DNA from: Ruminococcaceae bacterium UBA5396
Lineage (GTDB): Bacteria > Bacillota > Clostridia > Oscillospirales > Acutalibacteraceae
Direction: 5' to 3'
Assembly: GCA_002410715.1 (NCBI GenBank)
Contig: DHOG01000125.1
Location: 76,137 to 98,285, forward strand
DNA: 22,149 bases
This document shows, in pieces, positions 8,297 through 15,545 of this stretch. Under the pieces are notes generated by a model, which ran no database searches, was not told the DNA's origin, and saw nothing but the letters and a program-made list of their open reading frames with translations. Positions within the stretch are counted from its first letter, which is position 1; each line of letters starts with the position of its first letter. The position numbers were made by a program, and so were the translations under genes.

Positions 8297-9379
8297 ATGA
8301 GTAAATTAAAAATAGCCATTATCGGCTGTGGAGGTATTGCAAACGGCAAACATATGCCGGCGCTTCAGAACCAGTCTGATCGGATTGAAATGGTTGCTTT
8401 TTGTGATATCGTGATTGAACGCGCTCAGGAAGCTGCAAAAAAATTCGGAACCTTTGATGCCAAGGCATATGCAGATTATCATGAGCTTCTTGAGGATAAG
8501 AGCATTGATGTAGTTCATGTTTGTACACCAAATCGTAGTCATTGCGAAATTACAGTTGCTGCGCTTGATGCGGGTAAGCATGTAATGTGCGAAAAGCCAA
8601 TGGCAAAAACCGCAGCTGATGCAAAGTTGATGCTTGATGCCGCAAAAAGGACAGGCAAAAAGTTGTCTATCGGCTATCAGAACCGCTATCGCACAGATAG
8701 CTTGCTTCTTAAGAAATACATAGAACGTGGAGATCTTGGCGAAATCTATTTTGGCAAAGCACACGCAATCCGCCGCCGTGCCGTTCCTACATGGGGCGTA
8801 TTTCTGAACGAATATGAGCAGGGCGGAGGTCCCTTGATTGATATCGGGACACATGCGCTTGATCTTACACTGTGGATGATGGACAATTACAAGCCCAAGG
8901 CAGTTTTGGGGCAGACATTCAAGAAGCTTGGAAACCAGACACAGACTGCGAACGCTTGGGGAGACTGGGATCCTGCACAGTTTACAGTTGAGGACTCAGC
9001 TTTTGGTTTTGTTGTAATGGAAAATGGCGCTACCATTTCTCTGGAATCAAGCTGGGCATTGAATACGTTGGACGTTGGCGAAGCACAAACTTCTTTGTGC
9101 GGAACCAAAGGCGGCGCGGATATGAAGGACGGACTGAGAATAAACAAAGTGGATATGAATACACAGACAACCATCCTTCCCGATCTTAAATCAGGCGGTG
9201 TTGCTTTCTATGAAGGCAGCAAAAAGCTTGATGCTGCCGGACTTGAGGCTGCCATGTGGATTGACAGTATTCTAAACGATACACAGCCTTTGGTTTTACC
9301 GGAGCAGGCGTTAGCTGTAACCCAAATCCTTGAAGCAATCTATACATCCTCAACAACGGGCGAGGCATTTTATTTTTAG
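8297..9379 (+). CDS. Gfo/Idh/MocA family NAD(P)-dependent oxidoreductase
   Basis: 360 residues from ATG 8297, chosen because AAAGGCAGGA lies just upstream and the Rossmann strand begins at once (MSKLKIAIIGCGGIANGKHM). The in-frame extension to 8216 runs through the predicted promoter and is rejected. The N-terminal NAD(P) domain has GCGGIA (10-15), HVCTPNRSH and the family signature CEKPMAK (98-104). The C-terminal alpha/beta domain has GGGPLIDIGTHALDLTLW with Asp182 and His186, the usual catalytic pair. The family oxidises or reduces sugars, inositols and related polyols. The substrate cannot be read from sequence. The gene looks monocistronic: own promoter, strong palindromic terminator after. 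Confidence 0.9.
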   Translation: MSKLKIAIIGCGGIANGKHMPALQNQSDRIEMVAFCDIVIERAQEAAKKFGTFDAKAYADYHELLEDKSIDVVHVCTPNRSHCEITVAALDAGKHVMCEKPMAKTAADAKLMLDAAKRTGKKLSIGYQNRYRTDSLLLKKYIERGDLGEIYFGKAHAIRRRAVPTWGVFLNEYEQGGGPLIDIGTHALDLTLWMMDNYKPKAVLGQTFKKLGNQTQTANAWGDWDPAQFTVEDSAFGFVVMENGATISLESSWALNTLDVGEAQTSLCGTKGGADMKDGLRINKVDMNTQTTILPDLKSGGVAFYEGSKKLDAAGLEAAMWIDSILNDTQPLVLPEQALAVTQILEAIYTSSTTGEAFYF

Positions 9380-9435
9380 TTTAGAACATAGTCAAAAATA
9401 TGCCCACCGTTATGGTATGGGGTATCTCGATTATC

Positions 9436-9477
9436 AAGAAACAGGCACTTTCACGCGCGTGAAAGTGCCTGTTTCTT
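9436..9477 (+). terminator. 42-bp perfect palindrome, probable rho-independent terminator
   Basis: A 21-base arm beginning AAGAAACAGGCACTTTCACGC at 9436 is followed with no spacer by its exact reverse complement, ending at 9477. The transcript would fold into a long GC-containing hairpin closed by a small CGCG loop, followed by TTTTGG. It lies 57 bases after the Gfo/Idh/MocA stop. The perfection and length exceed an ordinary terminator, so a protein-binding or repeat origin is possible. Confidence 0.75.
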
Positions 9478-9572
9478 TTGGTTAAAGGGATTTATCGCCC
9501 CTCAATACTATAAATTCAAAAAATTTTTCTAAAAAGTCATACATGTTTCAATCATTATATTGTTTGATTATA

Positions 9573-9578
9573 TATAAT
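9573..9578 (+). promoter_or_regulatory. -10 box of probable activator-dependent promoter of the methyltransferase operon
   Basis: A perfect TATAAT at 9573-9578 lies 31 bases before the ATG at 9610. No acceptable -35 box is found 16-18 bases upstream (AATCAT occupies that place). This fits a promoter needing an activator, such as the PocR-AraC protein encoded in the same cluster. The link is inference. Confidence 0.4.
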
Positions 9579-9609
9579 GTTTATATTAATGTAAAAAGGA
9601 GTGGTATAT

Positions 9610-10983
9610 ATGCAACAGCCGAAAGATCTTTTATTGGATACACTGAACCACAAAAGCATCCGGCAGGTTCCATGGGTTCCGTTCGCGGGCGTACATGCCG
9701 GTACATTGGCGGGATATGATGCGATAGAGGTACTGACCGACGGGGATAAACTATTTGAATCACTGATGCAAGTCAACAAGCTGTACCGCCCGTGCGGGCA
9801 ACCCGTAGTTTTCGATTTGCAGCTTGAAGCCGAAATTTTGGGATGCCAGCTTATTTGGACAAAGGATGGCCCACCGTCAGTTAGTTCACATCCGCTTGCG
9901 GATAATCCGGCTGTTCCATGCCGCTGTACGCTGCCTACTGCCGAGGACGGACGGCTTCCCATGATACTGGATGTTATGAGAAGAATGAAGACCGAAGTAG
10001 GGGATACAACCGGATTGTACGGATTGATTTGCGGACCGTTCACCCTTGCCTCCCATCTGCGCGGCAACGATATCTTCATGGATATGTTTGATGACGAAGA
10101 TTTTGTCCATAATCTTCTGGATTATTGCGTTGATGTCGGCAGGCGGATGATAGAAATGTATTCAGAAGCGGGCATGGATGTTATCGCAGTGGTTGATCCG
10201 TTGGTATCACAGGTATCGTCCATGCATTTTGAGGAGTTTTTATCCAAGCCGTTTACAGCTTTGTTCGATTTTATTCGTGAGGGCGGGAAATTTTCTTCTT
10301 TCTTTGTGTGTGGAGATGCGACAAGGAATATAGAAGTCATGTGCAAAACAAACCCCGACTCAGTTTTCGTGGATGAAAATGTGAATATCGTGGAGGCAAA
10401 GGGAATAACCGACCGCTATAACATTGCATTGGGCGGGAATATTCCGCTTACCTCAATTATGCTTCACGGGACACAGCAGGACAATATGAAATATGTGGTG
10501 GATATGCTTGACAGCCTGCCAAACACACATAATTTTATTGTGGCACCGGGATGTGATATGCCCTTTGCAGTTCCCATTGAAAACACTGTTGCGGTTGCAC
10601 AGGCGGTATGGCAGACCGAAGAAGTACGGGAAATGCTGAAAAATTATGTGGCAGTCGAGGATGATATTGACGTTGAGCTTCCCCAATATGATGCGCTCTC
10701 CAAACCTCTGGTTGAAGTGTTTACGCTGGATTCGGCCACCTGTGCCGCATGTACTTATATGATGGGTGCGGTAAATGCGGCTAAGGAGCGGTACGGTGAT
10801 ACCATAGATGTAGTTGAATATAAATATACCCAAAAAGAGAATATTGCGAGATGCAAAAAGATGGGGGTACAGCACCTGCCGTCAGTTTATATCAACGGTG
10901 AGCTAAAATTTTCATCCCTCATTCCAAGAAGTGAGGAACTGGATGCCACCATAGATAAAGCAGTTGAGCAAACCGGAGTTTAA
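9610..10983 (+). CDS. UroD/MtaA-type methyltransferase fused to a C-terminal thioredoxin-like domain
   Basis: 457 residues from ATG 9610. AAGGAG ends 8 bases before it, and the GTG at 9601 overlaps that site. Residues about 1-340 are a uroporphyrinogen-decarboxylase-fold barrel of the MtaA/CmuA methyltransferase group: VPWVPFAGVHAGTLAGYD, GLICGPFTLASHLRG, GMDVIAVVDPLVSQVS, ALGGNIPLTSIMLHGT and VAPGCDMPFAVP. MtaA-like enzymes hold zinc with His-x-Cys and a distal Cys. Here Cys234 and Cys315 are present, but the His position is Phe232 (FFVCGD). Residues about 365-457 form a thioredoxin-like domain with CAAC (378-381) and HLPSVYINGE containing the expected cis-proline. It probably moves methyl groups to or from the corrinoid protein encoded at 16864. 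A haem role is unlikely. Substrate and acceptor are unknown. Confidence 0.82.
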   Translation: MQQPKDLLLDTLNHKSIRQVPWVPFAGVHAGTLAGYDAIEVLTDGDKLFESLMQVNKLYRPCGQPVVFDLQLEAEILGCQLIWTKDGPPSVSSHPLADNPAVPCRCTLPTAEDGRLPMILDVMRRMKTEVGDTTGLYGLICGPFTLASHLRGNDIFMDMFDDEDFVHNLLDYCVDVGRRMIEMYSEAGMDVIAVVDPLVSQVSSMHFEEFLSKPFTALFDFIREGGKFSSFFVCGDATRNIEVMCKTNPDSVFVDENVNIVEAKGITDRYNIALGGNIPLTSIMLHGTQQDNMKYVVDMLDSLPNTHNFIVAPGCDMPFAVPIENTVAVAQAVWQTEEVREMLKNYVAVEDDIDVELPQYDALSKPLVEVFTLDSATCAACTYMMGAVNAAKERYGDTIDVVEYKYTQKENIARCKKMGVQHLPSVYINGELKFSSLIPRSEELDATIDKAVEQTGV

Positions 10984-11075
10984 AATACCAATGTTATACA
11001 GACAGACGGTCCATACGGAAATTCGATTCGACCGGGTAGCCCAGCTCCTGCTGCAAGAAAGGAATGGATATCGAG

Positions 11076-11993
11076 ATGACAAAGCTTTACGTAATTACCG
11101 GATTTTTGGGTGCGGGCAAGACCACCTTTTTGATGGAGTTTGCACGTCTGTTGACGGTTGAAAAGCTTGCGGTTTTGGTGAACGAATTTGGCAAAGAGGA
11201 TGTAGACGGCAAACTTCTTCGGGAGTTAAACGCTGTCATGGAAGAGGTGCACAGCGGTTCCATTTTCTGTGCCTGCCGTGTAGAGCAGTTTTCGGATGCA
11301 CTTTCACGGTTGCTGGAGGACAGCCCCGACATAATTTTGATTGAAACGTCGGGTCTGTCCGATCCCACACGCATTCGGAAATTACTGAACGAGCATCCAA
11401 AAGCCGATCAGATAGATTACCGGGGATGCTGGTGTATTGCGGACGCAATAAGATTTGAAAAAGTGTATTCTACCGCACTGGTATGTGGAAAGCAGCTGGA
11501 TATATGCGATGCCGTTATATTGAACAAAACCGATATTGCAGATGATGACCAAACGAAGCGGACGCTTGCGCTAATAAAAAACCACCGCTCCGATGTCCCT
11601 GTATATTTGACAAGTCACGGCAAAATACAGCCGGAGTGGCTGAAATCTTTTGGCGGTCCTGCCATAGCAGAGTCTAAAAATTCCGTTCATATAAAAGATG
11701 TATCTCTGCAAAGCCGTATTGTTGTTATTCGGGATATCTTCCCAAAAGATAAGCTGATGGATTTTCTCTCCCGCATTGCTCCCGCGTCTTTTCGCATAAA
11801 GGGATTTGTGCAATTACGTGAGGGTGTATTTTTTGTGGATGTTGTAGGGGAAGACGTTAAACTGAAACCTTGGGATAAAGAGGTTGAAAACCCCAATCGG
11901 CTTGTTGTTCTGGCGGGCAGGGGACTGCCGATGTTATCTACGCTAAAAGCGGCAGGCAAAAGCTATGATGCTTTTATATTAAATATTGAGTGA
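11076..11993 (+). CDS. CobW/COG0523-family P-loop GTPase (metallochaperone-like)
   Basis: 305 residues from ATG 11076, which gives the usual family start MTKLYVITGFLGAGKTT. An ATG at 11064 abuts the AAAGGA site and is less likely. Motifs: Walker A GFLGAGKT (9-16), VNEFGKEDVDG switch region, ETSGLSDP Walker B region, and NKTD (150-153) for guanine recognition. A C-terminal CobW-like domain follows. The metal motif, usually GCxCC, is altered to GSIFCAC, with only Cys65 and Cys67. COG0523 proteins deliver zinc, cobalt, iron or nickel to client enzymes using GTP. It lies 92 bases after the UroD-Trx gene and overlaps the radical SAM gene by 8 bases. A role in metal loading of a cluster member is an inference. 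Confidence 0.88.
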   Translation: MTKLYVITGFLGAGKTTFLMEFARLLTVEKLAVLVNEFGKEDVDGKLLRELNAVMEEVHSGSIFCACRVEQFSDALSRLLEDSPDIILIETSGLSDPTRIRKLLNEHPKADQIDYRGCWCIADAIRFEKVYSTALVCGKQLDICDAVILNKTDIADDDQTKRTLALIKNHRSDVPVYLTSHGKIQPEWLKSFGGPAIAESKNSVHIKDVSLQSRIVVIRDIFPKDKLMDFLSRIAPASFRIKGFVQLREGVFFVDVVGEDVKLKPWDKEVENPNRLVVLAGRGLPMLSTLKAAGKSYDAFILNIE

Positions 11994-12966
11994 GGCGGTT
12001 AAAATAGATTTTAATTTTATTGAGCAAAAACTTGCGAACCATGACCCGCTCAACCGAGATGATGCGATAGGGCTGTTAAAAATATCAAATCAGTCGGATG
12101 AGTTTTATCGGCTGATGTGTATTGCCAACTCATTATCCCGCAATGAATACGGGAATAAAGGGTATATATTTGCCCAAATTGGCCTGAATGCCGAGCCCTG
12201 CACCGGGGGCTGCCGTTTTTGTTCACTTGCACAGAGCAACTTTTCGGTGGAATACCCTTACCGTCTTACTGTTGATGAGGCGGTAAAGGCGGGTTTGGAC
12301 ATCTGCAGATCAGAGATTTCAGACCTGTTTCTCATGACAACTGCGGATTATCCGTTTGAACATGTGATAAATATAGCAACCAAACTTCGCAAATCTATAC
12401 CAAAATCAATACGTTTGGTTGCGAATATCGGAGATTTCACATATGAACAGGCAATGCAATTAAAAGTGTCCGGATTCAGTGGAGCCTATCATATACACAG
12501 ACTGAATGAGGGCATCGACACAGACCTGTCCCCCGACAGGCGTATTGATACGCTTAACAATATACATAAAGCAGGATTAGAGCTATATTACTGCGTTGAG
12601 CCCATAGGTCCCGAACATACCTATGAAGCACTGGTGGATGAAATGCTGCGTGCAAGGAAATATGGCGTTGATGTAATGGCTGCCATGCGAAGGGTTCCTG
12701 TACCGGGAACGGATATGGAAAAAAGGGGAACCATCACTTTGCTTGAGCTTACAAAGATTGCTGCTGTAACCCGTCTGGTGACAAGACCTAAACGGTCAAT
12801 GAATGTGCATGAACCCACCGAAATGGCGCTTCTTGCCGGAGTGAACCAACTATATGCAGAATATGGTGCAAATCCAAGAGATACCCTTGCCCAAACCAGC
12901 AAAGGCAGAGGATCCAGCATACAAAGAGTAAAGCAAATGCTTGAAAATGCCAATTATATTGTTTAA
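11986..12966 (+). CDS. Radical SAM protein, biotin-synthase-like
   Basis: 326 residues if the TTG at 11986 is the start. That codon overlaps the CobW stop by 8 bases, so translation is probably coupled. There is no clear ribosome site and no in-frame ATG near the expected N-terminus, so the start is uncertain. The [4Fe-4S]-SAM motif is CTGGCRFC with Cys72, Cys76 and Cys79 (Cx3Cx2C). The rest resembles BioB/HmdB-type barrels: HRLNEGIDTDLSPDRRIDTL, GLELYYCVEPIGPEHTYE, MAAMRRVPVPGTDM, and a C-terminal ANPRDTLAQTSKGRGSSI. True BioB is unlikely because the context has no biotin genes. The reaction is unknown. It may make or modify a cofactor for the corrinoid methyltransferase system. It converges on the activator gene with only 21 bases between stops. 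Confidence 0.85.
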   Translation: MSEAVKIDFNFIEQKLANHDPLNRDDAIGLLKISNQSDEFYRLMCIANSLSRNEYGNKGYIFAQIGLNAEPCTGGCRFCSLAQSNFSVEYPYRLTVDEAVKAGLDICRSEISDLFLMTTADYPFEHVINIATKLRKSIPKSIRLVANIGDFTYEQAMQLKVSGFSGAYHIHRLNEGIDTDLSPDRRIDTLNNIHKAGLELYYCVEPIGPEHTYEALVDEMLRARKYGVDVMAAMRRVPVPGTDMEKRGTITLLELTKIAAVTRLVTRPKRSMNVHEPTEMALLAGVNQLYAEYGANPRDTLAQTSKGRGSSIQRVKQMLENANYIV

Positions 12967-12987
12967 TTACGAGAAACTCCGTTTTAA

Positions 12988-14586
12988 TTACTTTTCGTAA
13001 AACATCATCCCGTCTATATATGTATCCATAAAGAAAGAATTTGTTGAAAGCTCGACCGGTTTTGAAAATTTTCCAATTTGCTCCGATTGTTTGCGTATTG
13101 TATCGCTTAACAAGATAATGGATGCTCCCGAACCGGCCGCATTGCCGATTGCATAGGATTTGTCAGAAAAGCCGGGTGGAATAAGCCCAATTCTTTCGGC
13201 CGATTTCACATTGATATTGCTGCCGAATCCCCCTGCTATTACAAGCTCTTGGATGTCATCGCAGCTGTATCCTGCTTCTTTTATCAGTGTTAGCATTCCC
13301 GCACAGATTGCAGATTTTGCAAGCTGTACCGCCCGTATATCCTGCTGCGTTAAAATGACCTTGGTTCCGGGTAGCCGGAAAGCGGGCTGGCCGTTCACTT
13401 CTATTATATTGTCTGTAAAGGCATGGCCTTTCTCGCATATAATTCCCGTTTCATCGATAATACCCGCTTCACACATAACCGATACGGCATCCAAAAGTCC
13501 TGATCCACATATTCCCACGGCTTGCCCATTGCCCAAAACAGAACTGGTGATACGGTGATTTTCGAATTTTACTTGACTTATCGCGCCTGTTCGTGCGGGC
13601 ATACCCTGATAAATGCCTGCCCCCTCAAATGCAGGCCCTGCAGCAGTGGAACAGCACCAGAGCATACCTTTTGATGCAAGCGCCATTTCCCCGTTGGTGC
13701 CGATATCTACAAGTAGTCGTGGACTGTCTGAAATTTTATTTCCATGAGGAAAAAATTCTGCAGCCAGAAGTGCTGTTGTGATATCGGCACCGACATAAGC
13801 GGAAATACATCGCGGCAAATAAACCCTTGCGTTGTTGCATGGCAGATCCAGTTCCAGCCCGGTTAAAAACATACCGAAATAATAGTCCTGCTCAAAAGGC
13901 GCCATGGTTATGGATTGTGGATCTCTCTGGCAAAGCAGATACAGCATGGCGGTGTTCCCCGTCAGAACAAGGCTATCTACCTTATGTACAGGAATAGACA
14001 CAGATTTGGTCAATTCTTTGATAAGCAGGGATATGCAGCTGCGAATACTGTCCGCTAATGCTTTTCGTTCACCATCAATAGATTTTTGCAGCCGGGAAAT
14101 CACGTCCGCGCCGAACACCGATTGGGGATTCTTTTCTGCCAGCGTTTTGAGCAGTTTCCCGTCAAACAGCCGATATAAATATGCTGCAACGGTTGTTGTA
14201 CCGATATCGACTGCTATACCGTAATTAATTCCCCATGGATTTAGCTCAAACGGGGGAAGATAGCCGTCTGTCAAAATATCATCTTTGTATAAACCGATTG
14301 ACAGAATCCGAACCTGCACATCACCCACAGCTTCTGCCATACAGGCGTATCGGACTTGTTCTGCCTTTTCCTGATCGGTTAGCAGTGAACCTTCCCTTTC
14401 GCCCCTGGGAGAGAGCTCACCTGTCGCTTTTACCTTGCATTTCAAACATTTTTGCCTGCCGCCGCAGGGCATCTCGACCGCAATGCCGTTTTGGGCAAAA
14501 AGATCGGATAACAGGGCGGGAGCAGTGAAAGAAATGCGTTTTTCCTGCCCGTTTGAGGCTGTTATTTGTAATACAGAATGCTTCAT
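12988..14586 (-). CDS. Ferredoxin-ASKHA corrinoid-activating ATPase (RACo/RamA-like, DUF4445)
   Basis: 532 residues from ATG 14586, preceded by AAAGGCGG. A second ATG at 14622 also has an AAGGAC site, but the predicted promoter would start RNA almost at that codon. The N-terminal [2Fe-2S] ferredoxin domain has MPCGGRQKCLKCKV and YACMAE, giving Cys41, Cys47, Cys50 and Cys82. The C-terminal actin-like ATPase has VDIGTTTVAAYLY (126-138), LTGNTAMLYLL, VDIGTNGEMALASKG, STAAGPAFEGAGI and LVIAGGFGSNINVKSAERIG. RACo-type proteins use ATP and a low-potential electron to return inactive Co(II) corrinoid to Co(I). That matches the corrinoid protein in this cluster. The strand is opposite to its neighbours, sharing a divergent control region with the DUF1638 gene. 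Confidence 0.92.
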   Translation of the reverse strand: MKHSVLQITASNGQEKRISFTAPALLSDLFAQNGIAVEMPCGGRQKCLKCKVKATGELSPRGEREGSLLTDQEKAEQVRYACMAEAVGDVQVRILSIGLYKDDILTDGYLPPFELNPWGINYGIAVDIGTTTVAAYLYRLFDGKLLKTLAEKNPQSVFGADVISRLQKSIDGERKALADSIRSCISLLIKELTKSVSIPVHKVDSLVLTGNTAMLYLLCQRDPQSITMAPFEQDYYFGMFLTGLELDLPCNNARVYLPRCISAYVGADITTALLAAEFFPHGNKISDSPRLLVDIGTNGEMALASKGMLWCCSTAAGPAFEGAGIYQGMPARTGAISQVKFENHRITSSVLGNGQAVGICGSGLLDAVSVMCEAGIIDETGIICEKGHAFTDNIIEVNGQPAFRLPGTKVILTQQDIRAVQLAKSAICAGMLTLIKEAGYSCDDIQELVIAGGFGSNINVKSAERIGLIPPGFSDKSYAIGNAAGSGASIILLSDTIRKQSEQIGKFSKPVELSTNSFFMDTYIDGMMFYEK

Positions 14587-14604
14587 AAAGTATTTCCGCC
14601 TTTC

Positions 14605-14707
14605 ATTGGCAAAGCAAACCAATATTAATGTCCTTATACTACATATTACAAGAATTATGTCAAAAAAACTAGCATGATATTTTGAATTTTGGTATACTGT
14701 TTATAAT
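14605..14707. promoter_or_regulatory. Divergent promoter region between activator and DUF1638 genes
   Basis: On the minus strand TTGACA (14663-14658) is perfect. It is followed by TATAAG after 19 bases (14638-14633) or TAGTAT after 16 bases (14641-14636). On the plus strand there is an extended -10, TGGTATACT (14690-14698), and a consensus TATAAT (14702-14707), both without a good -35. An inverted repeat ATTGG-N9-CCAAT (14605-14609, 14619-14623) lies in the activator leader. The site could be controlled by the PocR-AraC regulator; that is inference. Confidence 0.45.
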
Positions 14708-14729
14708 GGCTTTAAAATTACAAAAGGGG

Positions 14730-15485
14730 ATGAGCCTTATTCGCATACATATCATAGCTTGCAGGGTTTTTTCAAGAGAGCTAAGCTACTATGCGTCTCA
14801 GAGCCCTCATATTGTTGATATTACATGGCTTCCGCAGGGGCTTCATGATACGCCTGAAAAACTGCGGCAGATGCTGAAAGATACTTTAAACGATCTGTAC
14901 CTCCAGAAAGAAAAACAGATGCTGAAGCACTGGCCTGATTGCATTGTTCTCGGTTACGGATTGTGTTCAAACGGCATAGTCGGGCTTGAAAGTCGTGATA
15001 CACCTTTAGTCATTCCGAAAACCGATGACTGTATTGCCATTTTTTTAGGCTCTCAAAAGCGGTATCTTGATTTATTTCAAAAATATAACGGTACATACTG
15101 GCTGAATAACGGTTGGATTGAAACCGCCTTTATACCTTCCGAAGAAATGCTCGATAAGCGATATAGAGAATACGTAAGGCTGTATGGAGAAGAAAATGCC
15201 GATTTCTTATTGGAACAGGACAAACTTTGGGCATATAATTACAACTCCTGTGGTTATATCAGTTCTTCTGTTTACGACTGTCCCGACTATCCCTTGCTTG
15301 CTGAACAAATTGCAAAGCATCATAACTGGAAATACTGCAAATTTGAAGGTGATAACCGTCTGATTAAGGCTATGACCGAAGGCAGATGGAATAATGATGA
15401 GTTTCTAATCTGTCCCCGCGATCATCGTGTCGAAGCCACCTATGACAAATCAAAAATCCATGCTGTTCCGGTTCAGCGCGAATAA
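14730..15485 (+). CDS. DUF1638-domain protein
   Basis: 251 residues from ATG 14730. This start places the first strand (RIHIIACRVFSREL) at the N-terminus as usual for the family. The open frame reaches a TTG at 14682, but that overlaps the predicted promoter. An AAAAGGGG run abuts the ATG, so the exact start is uncertain. Conserved features seen: IIACRVFSREL (Cys11), VLGYGLCSNGI (Cys79), PKTDDCIAIFLGSQKRYL (Cys101), and YNSCGY (Cys174). No signal peptide or membrane segment is visible. The biochemical function of DUF1638 is not established to my knowledge. I recall it often lying beside corrinoid methyltransferase genes in methanogens and anaerobic bacteria. The invariant-looking Cys residues suggest metal or corrinoid contact, an inference. 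The AraC gene follows after 60 bases. Confidence 0.8.
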   Translation: MSLIRIHIIACRVFSRELSYYASQSPHIVDITWLPQGLHDTPEKLRQMLKDTLNDLYLQKEKQMLKHWPDCIVLGYGLCSNGIVGLESRDTPLVIPKTDDCIAIFLGSQKRYLDLFQKYNGTYWLNNGWIETAFIPSEEMLDKRYREYVRLYGEENADFLLEQDKLWAYNYNSCGYISSSVYDCPDYPLLAEQIAKHHNWKYCKFEGDNRLIKAMTEGRWNNDEFLICPRDHRVEATYDKSKIHAVPVQRE

Positions 15486-15545
15486 AGTCTGATGGTACAG
15501 ATCTTCGCCTTTTAGCCGGTAATTGACTTCAAAGGAGGAAGGTAT

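Noticed and set aside
9380..9609. Search for a cobalamin riboswitch ahead of the corrinoid genes
   Set aside because: No B12-box-like GCCACTG sequence or suitable leader is seen here or before the corrinoid gene.
9601..9609. GTG as start of the UroD-Trx gene
   Set aside because: It is the last base of the AAGGAG ribosome site that correctly serves the ATG at 9610.
9610..10983. True uroporphyrinogen decarboxylase (HemE)
   Set aside because: There is no haem-synthesis context, and the motifs and corrinoid neighbours match the MtaA/CmuA methyltransferase group.
10964..11161. A 65-codon plus-strand frame between the UroD-Trx and CobW genes
   Set aside because: It overlaps both neighbours, has no ribosome site at its ATGs and its second half is out-of-frame CobW sequence.
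14656..14664. Nine-base TATGTCAAA shared with 16812-16820, a possible regulator site
   Set aside because: On the minus strand it contains TTGACA, a common -35 box, so the match is better explained by promoter composition in AT-rich DNA.
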